Assembly: GCA_028716975.1 (NCBI GenBank)
Contig: JAQUOU010000021.1
Location: forward strand, 1-64,000
Direction: 5' to 3'
Source of the DNA: Methylobacter sp.
GTDB lineage: Bacteria > Pseudomonadota > Gammaproteobacteria > Methylococcales > Methylomonadaceae
DNA length: 64,000 bases
This document shows positions 1 through 7,366 of the stretch, piece by piece. The first letter of the stretch is position 1, and every line of letters starts with the position of its first letter. The notes beneath the pieces were generated by a model. That model was not told the DNA's origin and searched no databases. It saw nothing but the letters and a program-made list of their open reading frames with translations. A program made the translations under genes and the position numbers.

Positions 1-237
1 ATAACTTTTAATCCAGTTGTAGACAGCAACATGACTGCATCGCAAAAACCGTCCGATTGACCTAAATCCCAGGCCTTCCAAATAAAGCTCCAGCGCTTGA
101 CGTTTTTTGTCGGCCCCCAGCCCGCGCTCTTTGACGGTGTGCCGATAGCCGCAGTCTTTGCATCTATAACGCTGCCTGCCCTGGACTATACCATCTTTAA
201 CGCAAGCCTCTGATCGGCATTTCGGACATTTTATCAT
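1..237 (-). CDS. IS1-like transposase, N-terminal fragment (cut by window edge)
   Basis: The minus strand reads from ATG at 237 for 79 codons and runs off the left edge. The protein begins MIKCPKCRSEACVKDG and has a CPKC...CKDC zinc ribbon (residues about 4-31), followed by a helix-turn-helix-like stretch (GLGFRSIGRFLRCSHVAVYN, about 54-73). This layout is the N-terminal DNA-binding part of IS1-like transposases. The catalytic DDE part would lie outside the window, so I cannot tell whether the element is intact. The family is seen directly from the motif; the exact IS group is an inference. Confidence 0.7.
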   Translation of the reverse strand, partial: MIKCPKCRSEACVKDGIVQGRQRYRCKDCGYRHTVKERGLGADKKRQALELYLEGLGFRSIGRFLRCSHVAVYNWIKSY

Positions 238-793
238 GAGCCTTTTCCTACCTAAGATAATATGAGGTACAGAAAAGTATAAGATAACTATAATAAATTA
301 ACAATGCCCAATTTTGAATATGCCGGCATATTCAAATGGAGCAAACCCTATTGGTTAAAGCCCATTTTAGGAGCCTCTTATTTCTACTTTGTAAAATTAT
401 ACGCAGGCCCGTCATACCCGCCGGGAGCGGGTATCCAGCGCCATGGATGGTAAGCTCAAAGCCATCCATGGAGCCTGGATTCATGCGGGGCTTTCCTGCC
501 CCGCACCCCAAGGGGTAAATGCCAATCCGCTCCTGGCGAATTGGTCCGGCACAAATTCGTCTGGAACGAATTTGCATTGACCCGAAGGGCTCCGGGCAGG
601 AACGCCCGGAGTGACTCCATGCCGGAATGACGATCTTGGAAGGTGTGATGATGAAATCTGACAAAGTAGAATTATGGCTTGCATTTAAGCAGCTTCGAAT
701 TATTGAACCTGATCAAGGAAAAGCGGGTCTTTTTAAATAGAATTGAAAAATAAGAGATTTTCATGTGATCTTAACTAAACGAGGAGTACGATT
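238..793. other. Gene-poor stretch between transposase and secreted protein
   Basis: About 555 bases without a convincing gene. It holds the presumed outer end of the IS1-like element and an interspersed inverted-repeat element at 410-632. An 11-base inverted pair, TTCTACTTTGT (about 382-392) and its complement (about 662-672), flanks that element. The remaining sequence should hold the promoter of the gene at 794, but no clear -35/-10 pair is seen. Confidence 0.5.
410..632. repeat. Interspersed palindromic intergenic element with CGTCAT ends
   Basis: The left end reads CCGTCATACCCGCC and the right end GCCGGAATGACG, so both ends carry an inverted CGTCAT-type terminus. Inside are several short hairpins: CCATGGATGG/CCATCCATGG near 441-471, GCGGGG/CCCCGC near 485-506, ACAAATTCGT/ACGAATTTG near 551-574 and TCCGGGC/GCCCGGA near 591-609. 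The structure resembles the short non-coding palindromic elements scattered in many proteobacterial genomes. Copy number cannot be judged here. The ORFs that cross it are by-products of the repeat. Confidence 0.55.
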
Positions 794-1309
794 ATGAACT
801 ATCACTCTTTACTTGCGGCTGGGCTTTTACTTTTTTCCACAACAACGACAGCTCTTGAAAAAACCGGCCCTGAGCGGATTAATGAAGTGCTTCAGCGCAG
901 TCAAGAGGTACTGCCGTATTCACTGGACAAAACGCGGCAGATGTTTACTAAAACTGTTCATGGCGGGGTTCAGCATGTTGTCGCCAAATCACCAGACGAT
1001 ACCCGGCAAATAAAGTTGATCCAGGCCAACTTGCGCAAGCGGGCCGATGAAATGAGAAAAGGTGATTTTTCTGATACTGAGCGCATACACGGCGCTGATA
1101 TGCCCGGTCTAGTCCAGTTAAAACTGGCAAAAATCGACGATATAAAATTTGAATATGAAGAGTTGCCCGATGGCGCGCAGATTCATTATTCAACTGAATA
1201 TCCCCAGTTTGTCCAGGCTCTCCATGAATGGTTTGATGGCCAGATAAGCGATCACGGCAATGAGTTATTACCGGGACATAAGCTGCATCATGCAACGCCT
1301 GCGGAATAG
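794..1309 (+). CDS. Small secreted protein of unknown function (family often mislabelled aspartate carbamoyltransferase)
   Basis: A 171-residue protein with a good ribosome site (GAGGAG about 9 bases before ATG) and an N-terminal signal peptide of about 20 residues ending near TTTTALE. The mature part has conserved-looking blocks (HGGVQHVVAKSP, RIHGADMPGL, ALHEWFDGQISDHG). From memory, proteins with this pattern are sometimes annotated as aspartate carbamoyltransferase. The sequence has no carbamoyl-phosphate motif and is half the length of that enzyme, so I do not assign that activity. Two histidine-rich spots (HGNELLPGHKLHH at the C-terminus and RIHG) could bind metal, which is speculation. 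It stands alone, facing the convergent ABC transporter gene. Confidence 0.75.
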   Translation: MNYHSLLAAGLLLFSTTTTALEKTGPERINEVLQRSQEVLPYSLDKTRQMFTKTVHGGVQHVVAKSPDDTRQIKLIQANLRKRADEMRKGDFSDTERIHGADMPGLVQLKLAKIDDIKFEYEELPDGAQIHYSTEYPQFVQALHEWFDGQISDHGNELLPGHKLHHATPAE

Positions 1310-1415
1310 GGAGCGTTGTTATTTTGATCCTCACAACTAATCGCGCTGCATCCGGCTGAGATGGGTGGTAGACAGACGTCAAATGGTTGCCTGCTGGTCT
1401 ATATATTAAATATTA

Positions 1416-3170
1416 TCACTCAACCAGGAAGTCCCCGCTTTGATGTTGCCACATGGCGTAGTACTTGCCTTTTTTATCCAGCAGTTGATGGTGAGTCCCT
1501 TGTTCGATGATATTGCCGCGATCCAGTACGATAATCCGGTCCATATTTAAAATTGTGGAAAGCCGGTGAGCAATTACAATCGCGGTTTTATCCTTGATCA
1601 GTTCGAAAATAGCGACTTGTATCTGTTTTTCTGTGAGTGAATCAAGCGCGCTGGTAGCTTCATCCAGCACTACAATCGGCGCTTCTTCCAGAAAGGCGCG
1701 GGCAATGGCGATGCGTTGTTTTTCACCGCCGGAGAGTTTTACGCCGCGTTCCCCGACCAGCGTATCAAACCGGTCAGGCAGGTTTTCGATGAATTCAAGA
1801 CAGCGGGATTTCCTGGCGATATCTATAAGCCGCGCCTCTGAAATGTCCTCGCCCAAAGTAATATTGTCGCGCACCGAGCGATGAAATAAATCCGCTTGCT
1901 GCGGCACCATGGAAATTTGTTGGCGTAAGGAATTTAAAGTAAAGATTTTCGCGTCAAAACCATCAAAGGCTATGTTGCCTTTTTGCGGATCAAGAAAACG
2001 GAACAGCAGTTTGGTTAATGATGATTTACCCGAGCCCGATTGACCGACCAAGGCGACTTTTTCACCGGCTTTGATATGCAGGGAAAAATTTTCGAACAGC
2101 CTTGGTTGCAGGGTATTTGGCGGGTTATAGCTAAAAGAAACATTGGTAAAGCTAATAGCGCCCCTGCTTATTTTCAGCGGTTTGGCTTTGTCGTCATCTA
2201 TTTCAAGATCATTTTGCCTGAAAATTTCGGACATTTCCGACGCATCTGCGAGGGCAGTGAAGAAATTTCTGAAGTTTCGGCCAAACTCCCACAACCGCTG
2301 GATCAGCATGATCATAATCGACTGAAACAAGACAAATTCGCCGACTTGAAAATTACCGGCTTGCCATTTTTGAATCATCAGGAACACCAGCAGCAATTCA
2401 ATACCAAACGTCATCAAGCCTTGAACGGCAAAAGAGACAAACATCAATATCCAGGCGGTTTTCTTCTTGCGGTAAACCAAATCCGAGGCCTCATTAATGC
2501 GCTTCTGCTCATGATTTTCCATAGCAAAACTTTTGACAATAAAAATGTTGCTGATCGCATCTGAATAAACTCCGCCAACCTTGGAATCGCCTTGGGCAAC
2601 TGCCTGGTCAAATCGCAATTTCCATATCGAATAACCAATGTTCCATGCGATAAAGAAAAAAACCCATGCCAGGAAGTAGAGAGCGAACTCCCGTTGCTGC
2701 TGGAAAAATATGACAAAGGAAATTCCAACCGCAAGTATATTTATAAAGAACTGGAACAAAAACCAGTCCATAATGATTTCAAAAGAACGCGAGAAACGAT
2801 TGGCCTGTTTGATTAAACTGCCGGAAAAACTGTTCTCGAAAAAAACGTACTTCTGTTTTTTCAGAACATCAAAACAGCGCTTTTCCAACAGGTTAACGCC
2901 GCCGCCATCCAGGGGAATAATAGCGACTTCCAGTAACCGCCACGACAGCCAGATACCTGCGTAAATAAACCCGATAAATTTCAGGTTTTCCAGCAATAAC
3001 GCCAGTGTTTCTTCGGAGTAAGGCTTTGCCAGTCCATTGGCAATTTTTTTATAATAAATGGGCGCCGATAAATCCAGCGTGATGGCGCTGGCTATAGCGC
3101 TTAAAGCCAATAGAAAAAACCATTTTTTCTGCCTGATAACCCGGCTGTATTCTTTAAATATTACATCCAT
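1416..3170 (-). CDS. ABC exporter, fused membrane and ATPase domains
   Basis: About 584 residues. The N-terminal half (about 1-300) has six hydrophobic segments of an ABCB/MsbA-type exporter. The C-terminal half is a complete ATPase: Walker A GQSGSGKSS near 375, signature LSGGEKQRIAIARAF near 477, Walker B PIVVLDEATSALD near 497, and the switch histidine in IVIAHRLST. It should act as a homodimer in the inner membrane; the substrate cannot be read from sequence. I prefer the ATG at 3170 (MDVIFKEYS) over the upstream TTG at 3191, which has no ribosome site. Neighbouring genes give no hint of cargo. Confidence 0.88.
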   Translation of the reverse strand: MDVIFKEYSRVIRQKKWFFLLALSAIASAITLDLSAPIYYKKIANGLAKPYSEETLALLLENLKFIGFIYAGIWLSWRLLEVAIIPLDGGGVNLLEKRCFDVLKKQKYVFFENSFSGSLIKQANRFSRSFEIIMDWFLFQFFINILAVGISFVIFFQQQREFALYFLAWVFFFIAWNIGYSIWKLRFDQAVAQGDSKVGGVYSDAISNIFIVKSFAMENHEQKRINEASDLVYRKKKTAWILMFVSFAVQGLMTFGIELLLVFLMIQKWQAGNFQVGEFVLFQSIMIMLIQRLWEFGRNFRNFFTALADASEMSEIFRQNDLEIDDDKAKPLKISRGAISFTNVSFSYNPPNTLQPRLFENFSLHIKAGEKVALVGQSGSGKSSLTKLLFRFLDPQKGNIAFDGFDAKIFTLNSLRQQISMVPQQADLFHRSVRDNITLGEDISEARLIDIARKSRCLEFIENLPDRFDTLVGERGVKLSGGEKQRIAIARAFLEEAPIVVLDEATSALDSLTEKQIQVAIFELIKDKTAIVIAHRLSTILNMDRIIVLDRGNIIEQGTHHQLLDKKGKYYAMWQHQSGDFLVE

Positions 3171-3334
3171 AAATATTACATTTCTTCCCAAGCGTTAGTG
3201 ATATTGATTTTGGCAATATAACATTTTGCCTGTGGTTTTTAGGAGATGAATTGTTAAGCTCCGTCATAGTTTTGATTGAGCTGAAATATCAAGAAGTATG
3301 CAGAATCGATGTGCAACAGGATATTAATCAGCAA

Positions 3335-3392
3335 TGCACTATTGCTGACCATATTGATGCACCATATGGATTTATTGCACTATAACGATGCG
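3335..3392 (+). promoter_or_regulatory. Putative NtrC enhancer sites upstream of nirB
   Basis: Three TGCAC(T/C) half-sites occur at 3335, 3358 and 3376, all in the same orientation. The best dyad is TGCACTATAACGATGCG (3376-3392), which fits the NtrC pattern TGCAC-N7-GTGCA except for two bases in the right half. They lie roughly 100-160 bases upstream of the expected start of the sigma-54 transcript, a usual distance for NtrC enhancers. Half-site positions are direct observation; NtrC binding is inference. Confidence 0.5.
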
Positions 3393-3468
3393 TATGATCC
3401 ATTTTATTATTTAATATCCTTTCTCTCTAATGCAGGAGCTTATTAAAAAATCAGCAGTTTACAGCTTA

Positions 3469-3484
3469 TGGCATGTCGTTTGCT
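3469..3484 (+). promoter_or_regulatory. Sigma-54 (-24/-12) promoter for the nitrate/nitrite operon
   Basis: TGGCATGTCGTTTGCT matches the sigma-54 consensus TGGCACG-N4-TTGCW at all conserved positions but one (T for C), with the invariant GG and GC at exact spacing. Transcription would start near 3496, about 30 bases before the nirB ATG. The sigma-54 gene rpoN is itself in this window at 63384. Confidence 0.75.
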
Positions 3485-3526
3485 ATTATTTATCGGATAG
3501 CATTAACGTAGTCAATGGGGTTTGAC

Positions 3527-6064
3527 ATGAGCGCAAAACAAACATTAGTGGTCATTGGTAATGGCATGGTAGGGCAGAATTTTCTTGCCGGCATGGTAGA
3601 AAGCGGCCTTAATGATCATTACAACATAGTGACTTTCTGTGAAGAGCCCAGAGCCGCTTATGACCGGGTGCATTTATCAGCATTTTTTTCCGGCAAAACC
3701 GCACAGGACCTGTCGCTGGTCGAGCCTGGTTTTTTTGAACAAAACGGCATCACCATTTATATAGGCGATAAAGCGGCCGGAATTGATCGTGACCATAAAA
3801 CAGTCACTTCTGCCCAGGGCGTAACTATCCATTATGACAAACTGGTTTTAGCAACGGGTTCTTATCCTTTTGTGCCCCCGGTTCCGGGGCATGACAGAAA
3901 GCAATGCCTAGTTTACCGGACCATTGAAGATCTTGAAGCGATAGCGGCAGCCGCAAAAACCGGCAAAATCGGCACTGTGGTAGGCGGTGGTTTATTGGGG
4001 CTGGAAGCCGCCAAAGCATTAAAAGATTTAGGGCTGGAAACGCATGTGGTCGAGTTTGCGCCCCGATTAATGGCCGTGCAGCTGGATGATGCCGGCGGCG
4101 CCATGCTCAGGCATAAAATTGCCCAACTCGGCGTTATCATCCATACCGGCAAAAACACCAGCATTATTACTGATGGCGAGCATTGTGTTAACAAAATGTG
4201 CTTTGCCGATGGCGAAGAACTTGAAACCGACATTGTTCTGTTCTCGGCGGGTATCCGGCCGCGTGACGATATTGCCCGTGATTGCGGTTTGGAAATTGGC
4301 CCGCGCGGCGGTATAACCATCAATAATCAATGTGTTACGTCAGATCCTGATATTTATGCGATTGGCGAGTGCGCATTATGGAATGGCATGATTTATGGCT
4401 TGGTTGCGCCCGGCTACGCCATGGCGCGTACGGTTGCCGCTGATTTGGCTGGCAATGAAGCCAGCTTTACCGGCGCCGACATGAGCACCAAACTGAAACT
4501 GATGGGTGTTGACGTCGCCAGTATCGGCGATGCTCATGCTAAAACCCAGGGAGCTTTGGTTTATACCTATCAAAATGGCGCCAGTGAAGTCTATAAACGC
4601 CTGGTAGTCAGCCAAAATAAAAAGCAGCTGCTGGGTGCTGTATTGGTGGGGGACGCTTCAGGCTACGGTACGTTATTGCAGTATTGCCTGAACGGTATTG
4701 AGCTGCCGGACAATCCGGATGCGCTGATTTTACCGCCGCGCTCCGATGAATCGGTCGGCTTGGGGCCTGATGCGCTGCCGAATTCCGCCCAGATATGTTC
4801 CTGCTATGATGTTACGAAAGGCGCAATTTGCGAGGCTATAGTAGCCGGCTGCACGACTATGGGCGATTTAAAGGAAAAAACCAAGGCTTCTACAGGATGC
4901 GGCGGCTGCGCGCCTTTACTTAAGGCAGTCATGAACTGCGAACTGGCTAAACACGGCCACGTAGTCAATACCGATATTTGTGAGCATTTTGCCTACACAA
5001 GGCAGGATCTTTATAATCTGATTATGGTTGAACAAATTAAAACCTTTGATGAATTGCTGGAAAATCACGGCAAAGGCAAAGGCTGTGAAATTTGCAAACC
5101 GACAGTCGGATCCATCCTGGCTTCGTACTGGAATGAATATATTCTTGAAGAAAAACATCTGGGGCTACAGGATACCAATGATACTTTTCTGGCCAATATG
5201 CAAAAAGACGGCACGTATTCAGTAGTGCCGCGGATTACCGGCGGCGAAATCAGTCCCGATATGCTGATCGCATTAGGCCGGGTCGGCAAGAAATACAAGC
5301 TGTATACGAAGATTACCGGCGGTCAGCGAGTCGATTTGTTTGGCGCGCGGGTTGATCAATTGCCGCATATCTGGAAAGAACTGATCGATGCCGGATTTGA
5401 ATCCGGCCATGCTTACGGCAAATCCCTGCGCACGGTTAAATCCTGTGTCGGCAGTACTTGGTGCCGCTATGGCATTGACGACAGCGTGGGTTTGGCCGTG
5501 GAACTTGAAAATCGCTACAAGGGTTTGCGTTCACCGCATAAATTAAAATTTGCCGTTTCCGGCTGCACGCGGGAATGCGCCGAAGCGCAGGGTAAGGATG
5601 TCGGCGTAATTGCGACAGAAACCGGTTGGAACCTGTATGTCTGCGGTAACGGCGGCATGAAGCCCAGGCATGCGGATTTATTTGCCACCAGCCTGGATAA
5701 AGAAACCCTGATTAAATATATTGACCGCTTTTTGATGTTTTATGTAAGAACTGCCGACCGTTTGCAACGCACGGCAGTATGGATGGAAAATATGGAAGGC
5801 GGTCTTGATTACCTGAAGTCTGTAGTCATTGAAGACAAGCTGGGACTTTGCGGACAACTTGAGCAGCAAATGCAGCATGTGATTGATACGTATCATTGCG
5901 AATGGAAGGCCACCATTGAGGATGAATCAAAACTGAAGCGCTTCCGTCATTTTGTCAATAGCGACAAAACGGATGATAATGTGGTGTTTGTCGAGGAGCG
6001 TGGACAAATTCGACCCGCCGATGAAGAAGAGCGCAAGCATTTTAAAATAGTGGAGGTGGCTTGA
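3527..6064 (+). CDS. nirB: Assimilatory nitrite reductase [NAD(P)H], large subunit
   Basis: About 845 residues; reduces nitrite to ammonium in the cytoplasm. The order of domains is FAD/NAD(P)H reductase (VVIGNGMVGQ at the start, second Rossmann motif VVGGGLLGLEAA near 150), a BFD-like [2Fe-2S] domain (CSC...CGGC, about 424-465), a linker with CEIC (near 520), and the siroheme/[4Fe-4S] core with CVGSTWC (C640, C646) and CTREC (C680, C684). Full length for NirB. I chose ATG 3527 over ATG 3515, which lies 12 bases upstream, because GGGG sits at good distance before 3527. It overlaps nirD and follows a sigma-54-type promoter. Confidence 0.93.
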   Translation: MSAKQTLVVIGNGMVGQNFLAGMVESGLNDHYNIVTFCEEPRAAYDRVHLSAFFSGKTAQDLSLVEPGFFEQNGITIYIGDKAAGIDRDHKTVTSAQGVTIHYDKLVLATGSYPFVPPVPGHDRKQCLVYRTIEDLEAIAAAAKTGKIGTVVGGGLLGLEAAKALKDLGLETHVVEFAPRLMAVQLDDAGGAMLRHKIAQLGVIIHTGKNTSIITDGEHCVNKMCFADGEELETDIVLFSAGIRPRDDIARDCGLEIGPRGGITINNQCVTSDPDIYAIGECALWNGMIYGLVAPGYAMARTVAADLAGNEASFTGADMSTKLKLMGVDVASIGDAHAKTQGALVYTYQNGASEVYKRLVVSQNKKQLLGAVLVGDASGYGTLLQYCLNGIELPDNPDALILPPRSDESVGLGPDALPNSAQICSCYDVTKGAICEAIVAGCTTMGDLKEKTKASTGCGGCAPLLKAVMNCELAKHGHVVNTDICEHFAYTRQDLYNLIMVEQIKTFDELLENHGKGKGCEICKPTVGSILASYWNEYILEEKHLGLQDTNDTFLANMQKDGTYSVVPRITGGEISPDMLIALGRVGKKYKLYTKITGGQRVDLFGARVDQLPHIWKELIDAGFESGHAYGKSLRTVKSCVGSTWCRYGIDDSVGLAVELENRYKGLRSPHKLKFAVSGCTRECAEAQGKDVGVIATETGWNLYVCGNGGMKPRHADLFATSLDKETLIKYIDRFLMFYVRTADRLQRTAVWMENMEGGLDYLKSVVIEDKLGLCGQLEQQMQHVIDTYHCEWKATIEDESKLKRFRHFVNSDKTDDNVVFVEERGQIRPADEEERKHFKIVEVA

Positions 6065-6399
6065 TGGCGCAGTGGGTGGACGTTTGCAGCGTAGATGATT
6101 TACAGCCCAATTCAGGCGTTTGCGCACTGGTTGAAGGACAGCAGGTCGCTATTTTTTATATGCCTAAAGAAAAAGCCGTTTATGCCATAAACAATTACGA
6201 TCCATTCGGCAAGGCCCATGTTTTATCGCGCGGGATAATCGGAGATATTAAAGGCCAGACGGTGGTTGCCTCACCTTTATACAAACAGCATTTCAATTTG
6301 CAAACCGGCGCCTGTCTTGAAGATGAAAACGTCACCATAGCGGCCTATGGCGTTCGTATTGAAAATGGCCGGGTTGAAGTCAGCATTATCGCGGAATAG
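6064..6399 (+). CDS. nirD: Nitrite reductase [NAD(P)H], small subunit
   Basis: A 111-residue Rieske-fold protein that partners NirB. It shows the NirD pattern SRGIIGDIKGQ and VVASPLYKQHFNLQTGACLED. Like other NirD proteins it lacks the Cys/His ligands of a Rieske cluster, so it is structural rather than redox-active. Its ATG overlaps the nirB stop (TGATG), with GGAGG seven bases upstream, so the two are probably translationally coupled. Confidence 0.92.
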   Translation: MAQWVDVCSVDDLQPNSGVCALVEGQQVAIFYMPKEKAVYAINNYDPFGKAHVLSRGIIGDIKGQTVVASPLYKQHFNLQTGACLEDENVTIAAYGVRIENGRVEVSIIAE

Positions 6400-6403
6400 A
6401 TCT

Positions 6404-7324
6404 ATGAATTATAAATATTATATTGCTGATGTATTTACCAACCAGATTTTCAATGGCGCCCAGATTGCAGTTTTTCCCAATGCCGATGGCTTAAGCAATC
6501 AGCAAATGAAACTGGTTGCCAAGGAACTGCACTTGACCGAGACCGTATTTGTATTTCATGAGAGCAAAGATACGAAAAGGCGCATGCGTATATTTTCGCC
6601 TAAAGGCGAAATTGATTTTGCCGGGCATCCGGTAATTGCGACGGCCTTTGTCCTGGCTTACTGCGGCGATATTGAGTTAAGCGAAAAATTTACGCCGATT
6701 GTTTTTGAACAGAATAGCGGGGCGATCAGCACTAATATCACTAACAACGATGGCAAGCCTGTATTTATACAATTTACCCGAAAAGTTTCACCTATCATCG
6801 ATCGTTTTGCTCCGCCTGATGGCGAGCTGGCGAGTTTTCTTTCCATAGCCCAGGGACAGATTGATCATAAGAAATATAATACCCGTTTGGTTTCCTGCGG
6901 TTTTCCCTATCTTATCGTGCCTGTTTATAATTATGAAACCGTTCGCTCAGCAAGATTTAATTATCAGGCCTGGAGCGAGTCCATTGCGCCGCAAACCGCA
7001 GCCCAGGAAATATTATTGTTTTCGGCAAAGACTCCGTTTCAGGATGCGGATTTTAATGCGCGTCTGGTCGGACCCAATATAGGTTTGCACGATGATCCAC
7101 CGGTGGGGACTGCCATGCCGGCTTTTGCGGCGTATTTATGTTCCTTCGATCATATGAAAAAAGGCACCTACACATTTGCCGTGGATCGAGGCGAAACCAG
7201 CAGTCGCCGCAGTGTGATCAATCTGGAGATGGATCATAAGCGTGAAGATACCTTAACAATCCGGATAGGGGGCGAAGCAGTGATGGTGGCTGAGGGCTCC
7301 ATAACTATTCCTGAAGTCAATTAA
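6404..7324 (+). CDS. PhzF-family isomerase/epimerase-like protein
   Basis: A 306-residue protein of the PhzF/diaminopimelate-epimerase fold. It begins MNYKYYIADVFTN, has the catalytic glutamate context ELHLTETVFVF (E46), the FAGHPVIATAF motif, and the second-half motif DDPPVGTA. It starts four bases after nirD, so it is cotranscribed inside the nitrate operon. PhzF proteins act on small cyclic or unsaturated acids; the substrate here is unknown. The longer reading from 6347 overlaps nirD and adds no homologous sequence, so the ATG at 6404 is preferred. Its presence between nirD and a nitrate reductase gene is unusual. Confidence 0.85.
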   Translation: MNYKYYIADVFTNQIFNGAQIAVFPNADGLSNQQMKLVAKELHLTETVFVFHESKDTKRRMRIFSPKGEIDFAGHPVIATAFVLAYCGDIELSEKFTPIVFEQNSGAISTNITNNDGKPVFIQFTRKVSPIIDRFAPPDGELASFLSIAQGQIDHKKYNTRLVSCGFPYLIVPVYNYETVRSARFNYQAWSESIAPQTAAQEILLFSAKTPFQDADFNARLVGPNIGLHDDPPVGTAMPAFAAYLCSFDHMKKGTYTFAVDRGETSSRRSVINLEMDHKREDTLTIRIGGEAVMVAEGSITIPEVN

Positions 7325-7366
7325 AGCTGACCAGCCGGATATTGGGCACACACAAGAAGCACAACT

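Larger units (their letters stand above)
3171..3526. other. Intergenic control region between ABC exporter and nirB (divergent)
   Basis: About 355 bases between two divergent genes. The part near nirB holds a sigma-54-type promoter (3469-3484) and three TGCAC-type half-sites upstream (3335-3392), entered separately. No small gene is seen. Confidence 0.6.

Noticed and set aside
648-740. 30-residue ORF starting MMKSDKVELW with a GGAAGG upstream
   Set aside because: Too short, no recognisable family, and it overlaps repeat-flanking sequence; a remnant or chance frame is more likely.
7325-7366. Second sigma-54 promoter before the first molybdoenzyme (GGGCAC...GC)
   Set aside because: The GG and GC elements are two bases out of the strict spacing.
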